Source of the DNA: JAJDGF01 sp031549325
Lineage (GTDB): Bacteria; Bacillota; Clostridia; Christensenellales; Aristaeellaceae
DNA: 22,170 nucleotides
Reading direction: 5' to 3'
Assembly: GCA_031549325.1 (NCBI GenBank)
Contig: JAVBQA010000055.1
Location: 1 to 22,170 of the forward strand
Part shown: piece after piece, positions 6,707-14,369 of the stretch
Layout: every line of letters begins with the position of its first letter
Position numbering within the stretch: position 1 is the stretch's first letter
Translations under genes and position numbers: made by a program
Notes under the pieces: model-generated
The model's database searches: none
The model's input: the letters and a program-made list of their open reading frames with translations, nothing else
What the model was told of the DNA's origin: nothing

Positions 6707-7381
6707 TCACGCCTGGGCGCCGAGCGCCCGCGCCAGCAAGCCGTCTTTTGGCCACACATCCGCAAACTTTTTCCGAATCCGCTCGAAATCCCGATAGTCC
6801 TCCGGCCGGTGCGCGTCGGACGCGACGTAAGACACCATGCCGCGCCGAAGCAGTTGCCGCGCGGCCCGCCGCTCGGGACTCAGCGGCAGCCCTGTCAGCG
6901 ATTGCGCGTCCAGCTGCAGCTCGCAGCCATAGCTGATCATCTGCTCGGCCACACCCAGGTCCTTCTGGATGTAGCGGTAGCGCTCGGGATGGGCGACGAT
7001 CGGACAGACGCCCCGCGCCACCAGGTCGCAGATCAGAAACTCCCACCGCAGGGGAAGCGCGTCGTTCTGAAACTCAACCAGCAGAAACCCATCAATGCCC
7101 AGGCGATAGGCGCGGAGCTGCGCATCGCTCGCGTTCAGCAGCGCGCTCACCCGAACCTCGCCGCCCAGGTACAGCCGGATGCCCAGCGCCTGCGTCAGCG
7201 CACGCACTGGCTCCGTGTTTTGGTGCACCCTCTCGAGTGCGGCGGGATCCGCCACGTGCGGAGTTGCGATGATGCGGTCGACTCCGGCCTGCCTGGCCAG
7301 CTCCAGCATCGAGCGCGTCATCGAAAGATCCCTCGACCCATCGTCAACGCCCGGCAGAATGTGCGAGTGAATGTCCAGCAC
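6707..7381 (-). CDS. PHP-family protein-tyrosine phosphatase (CpsB/YwqE type)
   Basis: This metal-dependent phosphatase would remove phosphate from the tyrosine-rich tail of the adjacent kinase. All PHP motifs are visible: LDIHSHILPGVDDGSRD at the N-terminus, ATPHV, GGEVRV, FLLVEF, CPIVAHPERY and YVASDAHRPEDYRDF. Length is close to the usual 240-255 residues. I place the start at a GTG (7379-7381), giving M-L-D-I-H as in CpsB/YwqE, because AGGGAG at 7388-7393 is six bases upstream. A TTG at 7396 would add five residues but puts the ribosome binding site inside the gene. The kinase stop is 26 bases upstream of the GTG. The product is cytoplasmic. Confidence 0.93.
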   Translation of the reverse strand: MLDIHSHILPGVDDGSRDLSMTRSMLELARQAGVDRIIATPHVADPAALERVHQNTEPVRALTQALGIRLYLGGEVRVSALLNASDAQLRAYRLGIDGFLLVEFQNDALPLRWEFLICDLVARGVCPIVAHPERYRYIQKDLGVAEQMISYGCELQLDAQSLTGLPLSPERRAARQLLRRGMVSYVASDAHRPEDYRDFERIRKKFADVWPKDGLLARALGAQA

Positions 7382-7407
7382 CTTTGGCTCCCTCAATTCG
7401 GCGCGAA

Positions 7408-8817
7408 TCAGGAGGCAACGCGCTTGTAATACCGCTTGAAGTAGCGGGAGTTTCTGTATCCGTAGAAGCCGGAGCTGCCGTGCTTGTCGACGAAGTTCAG
7501 CGCGATCCCGAGCGTGTTGGCCTTGGCTTTCTGCAGCTGCTCCACGACGCCCTTGGCCAGTTCGCGCTCGACCCTGCCGGAAGCGACCACCAGCAGCACG
7601 CCGTCCACAACGGTGGTCAGCAGGGCGGCGTCCACGAACATGCCCATGGGCGGAGTGTCCAAGATCACGTAGTCATAGTGGCGCTCGGCCTCCTCCAGCA
7701 AGCTGGCGAAGGCGTTGGTCTGGATTACGTCGGTGGCGATGGCGCTCTTGTGGCAGCTGTCGATCAGCGAGACGCCCTTGATCTGCGTGCGGGTAACGAT
7801 ATTGTTTAGCTGGGCGTTCTTGCTGATATAGTCCACGATGTCCAGCCGGTTGCGCACCCCCAGGTACATGCCCAGCGAGGGATTGCGAAAGTCCATGTCG
7901 ATCAGCAGCACCTGGTTGCCCTCTTCGGCCAGCGTGGTGGCCATCATGATCGCCACCGAGCTCTTGCCCTCGGCGGGCGTGGCGGAGGTCACGGCCAATG
8001 TCTGCAAGTTCTTGTCCATGGTGGCAAAGCGCAGGTTCATCACCAGCGTTTTGACGCCCTCCTGGGTCATCATCGACACGGCGTGCAGCAGCGGCGGGCG
8101 CGGCTTGGCCTTGCTGCGCAGGTACGCCTGCATCTCCTTGCGGTATCCTCCGATCTGTGCCAGCACAGGCAAACCCAGCTCGGCCTCGGCTTCCTTATCG
8201 GTGCGGATGGTGGTGTTCAGCAGCTCGACCGCCAGCGCCAGGCCGCAGCAGAGCATGAGCGCCACCGCGAAAGCCATCGCCGTGTTGCGCATGCGCTGGG
8301 GGCCCGAGGGCTCCTTGGGCAGCTCGGCGGCGGAGGCGATGCTCACGCTGTCGGTGTGCGTCATCTGGCGCATGTAGCCAACGAACACGCCGGCGATGGT
8401 GTTGGCCGTCCGGGTGCTCAGCTCAGGATCCTTGGTGGTGACCTTGAGGTTCAGCACGCGGGTGTTGGTGACCGAGTCCACCGCGATCTCGTAATCCCCT
8501 TCCTCCAGGGACTCGACGCCCAGCATGCTCGCCGCGGCGGACAGCACCTCGTGGGTCTTGATGAGCTGCTGGTAGTCGCCCGCGAACTGCGCGCCGGTGG
8601 CCATGTCGTAGCGCATGTTTCCGGTGGAGTCGGTATAGTCTACCAGCACGTACAGCTTGGCCTCGGCGGTGTACTCGTTCTGGGTGTAATTGTAGTAATA
8701 AACTCCGATGGCGACCGCCGCCAGGATCGGGACAATGATCAACACCGCCAACCATTTTCGAAGAATGCCAAACAGATCTTTAATCGTCAACTCCGTCATA
8801 TGTTTACCAACTTTCAT
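7408..8817 (-). CDS. Chain-length determinant/tyrosine autokinase fusion (Wzz domain + BY-kinase)
   Basis: This 469-residue membrane protein controls polysaccharide length and autophosphorylates on tyrosine. A Wzz domain starts near residue 9 with a first membrane helix at about 22-42 (WLAVLIIVPILAAVAIGVYYY). An extracellular loop leads to the proline-containing PKEPSGPQRMRN and a second helix at about 182-206. The kinase domain has Walker A ATPAEGKSSVA (Lys285), Walker A' LLIDMDFRNPS and Walker B YVILDTPPMG (Asp387). The tail has five tyrosines (452, 454, 459, 463, 464), the usual autophosphorylation cluster. Firmicutes mostly split this into CpsC and CpsD; here they are fused as in proteobacterial Wzc. 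ATG 8817 lacks a clear ribosome binding site; ATG 8799 is an alternative. It is first in the operon, about 70 bases below an extended -10 promoter. Confidence 0.94.
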   Translation of the reverse strand: MKVGKHMTELTIKDLFGILRKWLAVLIIVPILAAVAIGVYYYNYTQNEYTAEAKLYVLVDYTDSTGNMRYDMATGAQFAGDYQQLIKTHEVLSAAASMLGVESLEEGDYEIAVDSVTNTRVLNLKVTTKDPELSTRTANTIAGVFVGYMRQMTHTDSVSIASAAELPKEPSGPQRMRNTAMAFAVALMLCCGLALAVELLNTTIRTDKEAEAELGLPVLAQIGGYRKEMQAYLRSKAKPRPPLLHAVSMMTQEGVKTLVMNLRFATMDKNLQTLAVTSATPAEGKSSVAIMMATTLAEEGNQVLLIDMDFRNPSLGMYLGVRNRLDIVDYISKNAQLNNIVTRTQIKGVSLIDSCHKSAIATDVIQTNAFASLLEEAERHYDYVILDTPPMGMFVDAALLTTVVDGVLLVVASGRVERELAKGVVEQLQKAKANTLGIALNFVDKHGSSGFYGYRNSRYFKRYYKRVAS

Positions 8818-8893
8818 TTCGCAAGGTCGAAGTCAAACGGCGCCCAAAACCAAATTCACGGCAGGGACACCAGTCACATGATATCAGTAATTA

Positions 8894-8923
8894 ATTATAA
8901 CACATAATCCCAAAATATGCCCT
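8894..8923 (-). promoter_or_regulatory. Extended -10 promoter of the exopolysaccharide operon
   Basis: On the minus strand TATAAT (8899-8894) is preceded by TGT, giving a perfect extended -10 (TGnTATAAT). The -35 region at 17-18 bases is poor (AGGGCA, 8923-8918), as is usual for extended -10 promoters. The predicted transcript starts near 8887, leaving a leader of about 70 bases before the kinase ATG. Confidence 0.7.
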
Positions 8924-8929
8924 TTTTGG
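8910..8929. promoter_or_regulatory. Inverted repeat over the -35 region, possible operator
   Basis: CCAAAA (8910-8915) and TTTTGG (8924-8929) are exact inverted repeats 8 bases apart, centred on the expected -35 element of the exopolysaccharide promoter. The position would suit a dimeric regulator. AT-rich sequence makes chance occurrence possible. Confidence 0.35.
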
Positions 8930-9427
8930 AAAAAGTTAATCATAGGATCGAATTGATGGCTGGTTTGTAAATTTTGTGTTTAGTTGTAACAATTTACCCG
9001 GATTCCTGGCGCGAAATGAATGTACAAAATGCAGAATCCTTCCAAAAAAACGGCAAAACTTCAGATTTGTGCTATGTAACCGGAAGGCCGCGTAGATGCG
9101 GATAGAATCAATGTATGATCGCCGTGTACAAAAAGTTCTGGCGGAACCCATTCGCGCTGACGGCGAGCCACGGGCCGGACGTGATCGCCGCGCGCTCCCC
9201 TGGGCCCAGCGAGGGCACAGGCGCTCCATCACGCGCTCCGGCGCGAAAACCGCCAGCGCCGCGCCCGGCGGCGTCACGCCCAAAAACACCCGGACCCGGC
9301 TTTCGGCGGCATACCATCCCCCCTTTGCCCCATTTTACGGCGAGAAAGCAGCGGCGACCCGGCAAAAAACGCTCTTTTTTATGGCGGCACAGAAGGCAGC
9401 GGGCGAAAGCCCAGTATGTGTCCCCAC
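8930..9427. other. Gene-free spacer between the anti-sigma and exopolysaccharide operons
   Basis: No open frame here has a ribosome binding site or a recognisable product. Bases 8930-9110 are AT-rich, unlike the rest of the window. Bases 9115-9420 return to high GC and contain short open frames on both strands with arginine- and proline-rich, non-protein-like translations. It may hold regulatory sequence near the polysaccharide promoter and a decayed gene, but I cannot show either. Confidence 0.5.
8967..8997. repeat. AT-rich inverted repeat in the 656-bp spacer
   Basis: GTAAATT (8967-8973) and AATTTAC (8991-8997) form a 7-bp inverted repeat with a 17-base interior that contains the small dyad TTGTAACAA. 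No gene or promoter role is clear. Confidence 0.3.
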
Positions 9428-9461
9428 AAAAAACTCCCCGAATGCATCCGCACCCGGGGAG
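9428..9461 (-). terminator. Intrinsic terminator of the sigma/anti-sigma operon
   Basis: On the minus strand a 7-bp stem CTCCCCG (9461-9455) pairs with CGGGGAG (9440-9434) around a 14-base loop, followed by six T's (9433-9428). It starts 13 bases after the stop of the gene at 9474. Confidence 0.9.
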
Positions 9462-9473
9462 AAACCGTCTTTA

Positions 9474-10724
9474 TCAGTCCATCACCACATCCAGCGTCAC
9501 GGCCTGCGCCGCCAGATAGAAAGGCTGCATGTTCTCGGTGGTGGGGGCGATCTCCTTCTCCCACAGCTCCTTTTTGTAGCGCTCCTGGTCGTAGGGCATG
9601 ATGGTGATCTTCGTCGGCGGCACGGCGAGCGGCGGCGCGTCGGTCAGCCAGGTTTCGCTGTGCAGCAAATCCGGGCCGCTGCCGCCGGAGATGCTCCAGC
9701 TGATGTTCTTCATGCGCTGGCCGCTCTGATCCAGCACATCGAAGCCGAGGGTATCCGGCGGGAAGGCCTCCCCCTCCTTGAGCTGCCGCTCGATGGTGAA
9801 CTCAACCACGCTGCTGGCCGCGCTGAAATCCACGCGATCCACGGTCAGCCTGTAGTCGCCAAAGTCACGCTTGGATTGGCCCGCAAAACGGGTGTGGCGC
9901 GCCGCGCCGGGCGCGGCCCCCACGCGCAGATCCAGCGAAAGCTCGGCCAGCGGCCGCACCAGCCCCAAACCCAAGAACACGTCGGCGGGCTTCAGCCACA
10001 CGTAATCCTCGGGCGCGCCGTCGCTTTCAGCCAGCTGGTTCTGCGCCCGCATGGCCTGGTAGACCGCGGGATACTCGTAAGGATCGCAGCACCCCTGCGC
10101 ATCCAGGTACACCGCCGCCTCGTCCGGGTACAGCGGCGAGGGCATGCCCGGTTTCCGTGCAAATTGTTCCACCCTTTTCACCGGCTCATAGAACCGGGCG
10201 GTCAGGTGCAGATCGATGGGTTTTCCCGCGTGCGCCCTGGGGACCTCCAGCTGCACGGCCGACTGGCGCTGCTCACCGCGAAGCGTGTCGAACTGCCAGT
10301 AGCCGATGTCGCCATGGCTGTGCATGCCGGGCAAGTCGACCGAGGCTGCGGGCTCGTCCAGCCCGTACAGCACCACGCCGTCCCGGGCGGAGGCAACCGT
10401 GTAGGTCAACGACAGCACGTTGCCGTCGTAGTAATACTCGTCCACCGTGAAGCGCACGCCGTCCCGCTCAACCGTCAGGCCCGGTTTTTGCCGCACCTGC
10501 TCCACCAGTTCCACGGGCGCGTCCTTCCCAAACAGCCACTCGAACATTTCCGCGTGCGTGGCCGCGAAGGCGGCCGCGCCCAGCAGCACCAGGGCCAGCG
10601 TGGCCGCCAGCACCAGGCTGACGCGCCTCACCCGGCGGCGCTTGCCCGCCGCAAGCGAATCCAGGGTGTCCACCAACCGGTGGTGGAACCCTTCGGGCGT
10701 GGGCGGGAATGGATCCCGGATCAT
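9474..10724 (-). CDS. Putative anti-sigma factor, DUF4179-like single-pass membrane protein
   Basis: The 416-residue product has a short cytoplasmic N-terminus (about residues 1-34, with GFHHRLVDTLDSLAAGKRRR), one membrane helix at about 36-56 (VSLVLAATLALVLLGAAAFAA), and a large extracytoplasmic part. That part begins with FTVDEYYYDGNVLSLTYTV, typical of the DUF4179 domain in Firmicutes anti-sigma-like proteins (recognition from memory, not searched). Its ATG overlaps the stop of an ECF sigma gene by four bases (ATGA). This is the classic arrangement for an anti-sigma factor holding its sigma at the membrane until an envelope signal arrives. No zinc-binding HxxxCxxC motif is visible in the N-terminus, so it is not of the ZAS type. 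The signal sensed is unknown. A strong terminator follows. Confidence 0.78.
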   Translation of the reverse strand: MIRDPFPPTPEGFHHRLVDTLDSLAAGKRRRVRRVSLVLAATLALVLLGAAAFAATHAEMFEWLFGKDAPVELVEQVRQKPGLTVERDGVRFTVDEYYYDGNVLSLTYTVASARDGVVLYGLDEPAASVDLPGMHSHGDIGYWQFDTLRGEQRQSAVQLEVPRAHAGKPIDLHLTARFYEPVKRVEQFARKPGMPSPLYPDEAAVYLDAQGCCDPYEYPAVYQAMRAQNQLAESDGAPEDYVWLKPADVFLGLGLVRPLAELSLDLRVGAAPGAARHTRFAGQSKRDFGDYRLTVDRVDFSAASSVVEFTIERQLKEGEAFPPDTLGFDVLDQSGQRMKNISWSISGGSGPDLLHSETWLTDAPPLAVPPTKITIMPYDQERYKKELWEKEIAPTTENMQPFYLAAQAVTLDVVMD

Positions 10725-11179
10725 GGCTCTACCTCCCCGAGCGTGTGGCGCATTATGTTCCTCGCGTGGTGCAGCCGCGACTTGACCGTGCCGGACGGCA
10801 GGCGCAGCATTTGGCTGATCTCGATGACCTTATAGCCCTCGATGTAATGCAGCACCAGCGGCAGCCGATACTTTTCCGGAAGCGCCATCAGCGCCTGGAA
10901 CAGCGCCTCGTTGTCCGGCGGCGGAGCGGCCGGCTCCATCATCGCGCGCGCCTTGACGCCCCGGCGCTGAATGTTCCGGCATTCGTTGATCAGGATGCGA
11001 ACCAGCCAGGTGTCGAAATACTCGATCTGGCGCAGCTGACCCCGCTTAGCCCATGCGCGAAAGAGCGCCTCCTGCAGCGCGTCCTCGCAGTCCGCATCGC
11101 TCCTCAAAATCGCGCGGGCCACGCGGTACAGCTTGCGCTCGCAGACAACCGCTTTCGCCTGGAACTCGGCGTCCGTCAT
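10721..11179 (-). CDS. ECF-type sigma-70 family RNA polymerase sigma factor
   Basis: The 152-residue product has sigma region 2 (ARAILRSDADCEDALQEALFRAWAKRGQ, then YFDTWLVRILINECRNIQRR) and region 4 (LPEKYRLPLVLHYIEGYKVIEISQMLRLPSGTVKSRLHHARNIMRH) with the helix-turn-helix for -35 recognition. It lacks region 3, as ECF factors do, and is similar in layout to the SigV/SigW-like groups of Firmicutes. The overlap with the downstream membrane protein suggests co-regulation. Start choice is odd. The only good ribosome binding site (AGGAGG, 11217-11212) is 32 bases from this ATG, but 8 bases from an in-frame ATC at 11203 that would add eight residues. The coordinates given use the first ATG. recF ends 54 bases upstream, so the three genes may share a transcript. 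Confidence 0.93.
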   Translation of the reverse strand: MTDAEFQAKAVVCERKLYRVARAILRSDADCEDALQEALFRAWAKRGQLRQIEYFDTWLVRILINECRNIQRRGVKARAMMEPAAPPPDNEALFQALMALPEKYRLPLVLHYIEGYKVIEISQMLRLPSGTVKSRLHHARNIMRHTLGEVEP

Positions 11180-11211
11180 GCTTTTGTTGTTGTCTCTGCT
11201 GATGCTCTGTT

Positions 11212-11217
11212 CCTCCT
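11212..11217 (-). promoter_or_regulatory. Strong ribosome binding site upstream of the sigma gene, far from its ATG
   Basis: AGGAGG on the minus strand lies 8 bases before an ATC codon (11203-11201) in frame with the sigma gene. An in-frame TAA (11221-11219) closes the frame just upstream. No ATG, GTG, TTG or CTG lies at usable spacing. Confidence 0.7.
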
Positions 11218-11233
11218 GTTAGACGCTATTCTC

Positions 11234-12412
11234 TCAGGAAGGGTTTACCCTTTGCAAAAATGATTCCAGGCTTTGATCCAGGGCGTCAGCCCCTGGCAGG
11301 GGCCCGGGGGCGGCGTCCCCGAATGCTTCCCCGCTCTTTACGCTTATCATCATGCCAACTTCCGCGCCGCCGAGGTCGCTCGGGTCGGTGGTGGTGACGA
11401 GGGTCTGAACGCCTGAAAGGCGCGCGAACAGCTGGCGGCGGCGGCCCGGGTCGAGCTCACTCATCACGTCGTCCAGCATCAGAATGGGCCACTCGCCCGT
11501 CTGTTCGCGCATCACGGACAGCTCGCTCAGCTTCAGCGACAGCGCGCAGGTGCGCTGCTGGCCCTGGCTGCCATAGACGCGGGCGTCCACCCCGTCCAGG
11601 ATCAGCGCCAGGTCGTCGCGGTGGGGGCCAACGGTGGTCGTCTGCCGCCGCAGGTCCAGGTCGCGCGCGGCGGTAAGCGCCCGCAAAAAATCCCGCGCCA
11701 GCCCGGCACCGGTTTCGTCGGATCCAAGCGACGCCTCATAGCGCAGGCGCAGCTTCTCCCTGCCGTCGGTGATGTCCCTGTGGATCTCGCCCGCCACGGC
11801 GTCGAGTTTCGACAGGAAAGCCCGCCGGTGCTCAATGATCTCCGCGCCCGTCAGCGCCAGCTGCTCGTCCCAATCGTTCAGCAAAGAGACCATGGTCTGT
11901 TTTATTGGGATCTCGCGCAGCAGCGCGCCGCGCTGGGCCAGCGCCCGGGTGTAGCGCTGCAGCGCATAATAGTAGGCGGGCCGGATCTGCGAGAGCTCCA
12001 TGTCGATGAAGCGCCGCCGCTCGGCGGGACCGTCCTTCACCAGCGCCAGATCCTCCGGAGAAAACAGCACGCCGTTCACATGGCCCATCAGCTCGCCGGT
12101 GCGGGCGATCGCGCTGCCGCCCACCTTCACCTGCTTGCGAGACTGGGCGAACAGCCCAATGTCGATCTCGTGGCTGCCGTCGATGCGCTCGACGTCAAGC
12201 TGCACACGCCCCTTGGGCTCACGCCACCTGACCAGCTCCTTGTCGTGCTTGGTCCGGTGGGAGCGCCCGGTGCAGCACAGGTAGATCGCCTCCAGCAGCG
12301 CGGTCTTGCCCTGCGCGTTGTCCCCGTGAAACACAGTAATGCCCGGGCAGGGACGCACGTCCGCCCGGACATAGTTTCGAAAATTATGCAGTTGCAGTCG
12401 GGTCGCGCGCAT
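11234..12412 (-). CDS. recF: DNA replication and repair protein RecF
   Basis: RecF is an SMC-like ATPase that, with RecO and RecR, loads RecA on gapped DNA. The 392-residue protein shows Walker A FHGDNAQGKTALLEAIYL (about residues 29-46), FSPEDLALVKDGPAERRRFID, the ABC signature region VYGSQGQQRTCALSLKLSEL, and Walker B PILMLDDVMSELDPGRRRQL, then TTTDPS. It is complete but about 20 residues longer than many RecF proteins. The extra C-terminus (GDAAPGPLPGADALDQ) is encoded by GC-rich palindromic DNA that looks like an intergenic repeat. The ATG follows GGAGG at normal spacing. It does not sit beside dnaA, dnaN or gyrB here; its neighbours are typA upstream and the sigma gene downstream. Confidence 0.96.
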   Translation of the reverse strand: MRATRLQLHNFRNYVRADVRPCPGITVFHGDNAQGKTALLEAIYLCCTGRSHRTKHDKELVRWREPKGRVQLDVERIDGSHEIDIGLFAQSRKQVKVGGSAIARTGELMGHVNGVLFSPEDLALVKDGPAERRRFIDMELSQIRPAYYYALQRYTRALAQRGALLREIPIKQTMVSLLNDWDEQLALTGAEIIEHRRAFLSKLDAVAGEIHRDITDGREKLRLRYEASLGSDETGAGLARDFLRALTAARDLDLRRQTTTVGPHRDDLALILDGVDARVYGSQGQQRTCALSLKLSELSVMREQTGEWPILMLDDVMSELDPGRRRQLFARLSGVQTLVTTTDPSDLGGAEVGMMISVKSGEAFGDAAPGPLPGADALDQSLESFLQRVNPS

Positions 12413-12478
12413 GACGCACCTCCTACAAGCCGGGTTCGAGAATCTCCGGTTCAGGTCCTTGCGGGGACGAGCCCGAAG

Positions 12479-12496
12479 CGCCGCCGGCTGGCGGCG
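12479..12496. terminator. GC-rich hairpin after typA, possible weak terminator
   Basis: CGCCGCC (12479-12485) and GGCGGCG (12490-12496) form a perfect 7-bp stem around GGCT, 25 bases after the typA stop in the recF upstream region. No T-run follows on the minus strand, so Rho-independent termination is doubtful; it may only attenuate or stabilise a 3' end. Confidence 0.35.
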
Positions 12497-12520
12497 ATTG
12501 AATCAGCGGTTACCCAGACG

Positions 12521-14347
12521 TTACCCCTTTTTCCCCGCCGACTTCTTGCGCCGCTCGGCGTTCAGCTCGCGCTTGCGCATGCGGAAGGATTTCGGGGTGA
12601 TCTCGAGCAGCTCGTCGTCATCGATGAACTCGAGGGCCTCCTCCATGGTGGGGATGTGGTAGTTGGTGATCTTCAGCGCTTCCTCCGCGCCGGCGGAGTT
12701 GCGGATGGAGGTGAGGTGCTTTTTCTTGCACACGTTCACGTCGATGTCGCCCGGGCGGGCGTTGCGCCCGACGATCATGCCCGAGTACACTTTTGTGCCG
12801 GGCAGGAGGAACAGCTCGCCGCGATCCTGGATGTTGAACATGGCGTAGGCGGTGGTATCGCCCGCCTCGAAAGCCACGAGCGCGCCGGGAATGCGCGTGG
12901 GGATGTCGCCCTTGGTTTCCTCGTAGCCGTCAAAGATGGCGTTCATCACGCCCTCGCCGCGGGTGTCGGTGAGGAACTCGCTGCGGTAGCCGAACAGCCC
13001 GCGCGACGGAATCGTGAACTCCAGCCGCATGCGGCCCTCGCCGTTCATCGCCACCAGCGTGCCGCGCCGCCGCCCGATCTTCTCGATGACCGAGCCCACA
13101 TAGGCGCTAGGCACGTCGCAGATCAGCCGCTCCATCGGCTCGCAAGTGACGCCGTCGATTTCCTTGTAGAGCACGGTGGGCTTGGTCACCTGGAACTCGT
13201 AGCCCTGCCGCCGCATGTTCTCAATCAGGATGGACAGGTGCAGCTCGCCGCGCCCGGACACCTTGAAGGCGTCGGTGGTGTCTGTGTCCTCCACGCGCAG
13301 CGACATGTCGGTCTGCGTCTCCTTGAACAGCCGCGCGCGCAGGTGGCGGGAGGTCACGAACTGGCCTTCGGTGCCCGCGAACGGGCTGTCGTTCACGCAG
13401 AAATTCATGGATACCGTGGGCTCGGAAATCTTGATGAACGGCAGCGGCTCGGCCAGCCCCGGCTCGCAGATCGTGTCGCCGATCGAGAGATCTTCAAAAC
13501 CCGAGATGGCCACGATGTCGCCCACCTGGGCGGCCTCCGCCGGGACGCGCTTCAGCCCGTCGAAAGTAAACAGCCCGCCCAGCCGCGTGGGGGCCGACAC
13601 GCCCGGCTCGTGATAAGTGCAGCGCACGGCCATCTGGCCCGCCCTGATGGAGCCGCGCTCGATGCGGCCGATGCCCACGCGCCCGATGTACTCGTTGTAA
13701 TCGATGGTGGACACCAGCAGCTGCAGGCCGGCGTCCGGGTCGCCCGCCGGGGCCGGGATGTGCTGCAGAATGGTGTCGAACAGCGGCCTCAGGTCGATGC
13801 CGGGCTTGCGCCAGTCCAGCGTGGCGCTCCCCTCGCGGCCCGACGCGAACACCACCGGGCTGTCCAGCTGCTCGTCGGTGGCGTCCAGCTCGAGCAGCAG
13901 CTCCAGCGTCTCGTCCACCACGTCGGCGCAGCGGGCGTCCGGGCGGTCGATCTTGTTCACCACGATGATCACCGGCAGCTCGAGTTCAAGCGCCTTTTTC
14001 AGCACGAACCGCGTCTGCGGCATCGGGCCCTCGAACGAGTCCACCAGCAGCAGCACGCCCGACACCATCTTCAAAACGCGCTCCACCTCGCCGCCAAAGT
14101 CGGCGTGGCCGGGCGTGTCCACCACGTTGATCTTGATGTCGCCGTAGTGAACGGCCGTGTTCTTCGCCAGAATCGTGATGCCGCGCTCGCGCTCCAGGTC
14201 GTTGCTGTCCATCACGCGCTCGGCAACCTGCTGGTTCTCGCGGAACACGCCCCCCTGCTTCAGCATCTCGTCCACCAGCGTCGTCTTGCCGTGGTCAACA
14301 TGGGCGATGATGGCGACGTTCCTCAGATCGTTTCGTACAATGCTCAA
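12521..14347 (-). CDS. typA: Translational GTPase TypA/BipA
   Basis: TypA/BipA is a ribosome-binding GTPase of the EF-G family linked to 50S assembly and stress growth. The product is about 608 residues, the normal size. The G domain holds AIIAHVDHGKTTLVDEML (G1), ERGITI (G2), VDTPGHADFGGEVERVL (G3) and VVNKIDRPDAR (G4). EF-G-like domains follow, and the BipA-specific C-terminal part includes IPSRGLFGYRSEFLTDTRGEG and GMIVGRNARPGDIDVNVCKKKHLTSIRNS. I place the start at TTG 14347 (M-S-I-V-R-N-D-L-R-N), ten bases after AAGGAG (14363-14358). A TTG at 14353 is only four bases from that site. There is no ATG near. prfC lies 178 bases upstream on the same strand. Confidence 0.97.
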   Translation of the reverse strand: MSIVRNDLRNVAIIAHVDHGKTTLVDEMLKQGGVFRENQQVAERVMDSNDLERERGITILAKNTAVHYGDIKINVVDTPGHADFGGEVERVLKMVSGVLLLVDSFEGPMPQTRFVLKKALELELPVIIVVNKIDRPDARCADVVDETLELLLELDATDEQLDSPVVFASGREGSATLDWRKPGIDLRPLFDTILQHIPAPAGDPDAGLQLLVSTIDYNEYIGRVGIGRIERGSIRAGQMAVRCTYHEPGVSAPTRLGGLFTFDGLKRVPAEAAQVGDIVAISGFEDLSIGDTICEPGLAEPLPFIKISEPTVSMNFCVNDSPFAGTEGQFVTSRHLRARLFKETQTDMSLRVEDTDTTDAFKVSGRGELHLSILIENMRRQGYEFQVTKPTVLYKEIDGVTCEPMERLICDVPSAYVGSVIEKIGRRRGTLVAMNGEGRMRLEFTIPSRGLFGYRSEFLTDTRGEGVMNAIFDGYEETKGDIPTRIPGALVAFEAGDTTAYAMFNIQDRGELFLLPGTKVYSGMIVGRNARPGDIDVNVCKKKHLTSIRNSAGAEEALKITNYHIPTMEEALEFIDDDELLEITPKSFRMRKRELNAERRKKSAGKKG

Positions 14348-14369
14348 AAACAAAAGACTCCTTCGTTAT

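Noticed and set aside
9096..10835. A 579-codon plus-strand open frame across the spacer and the anti-sigma gene
   Set aside because: Most of it is antisense to the gene at 9474-10724, and its first 125 codons lack a ribosome binding site and any recognisable motif.
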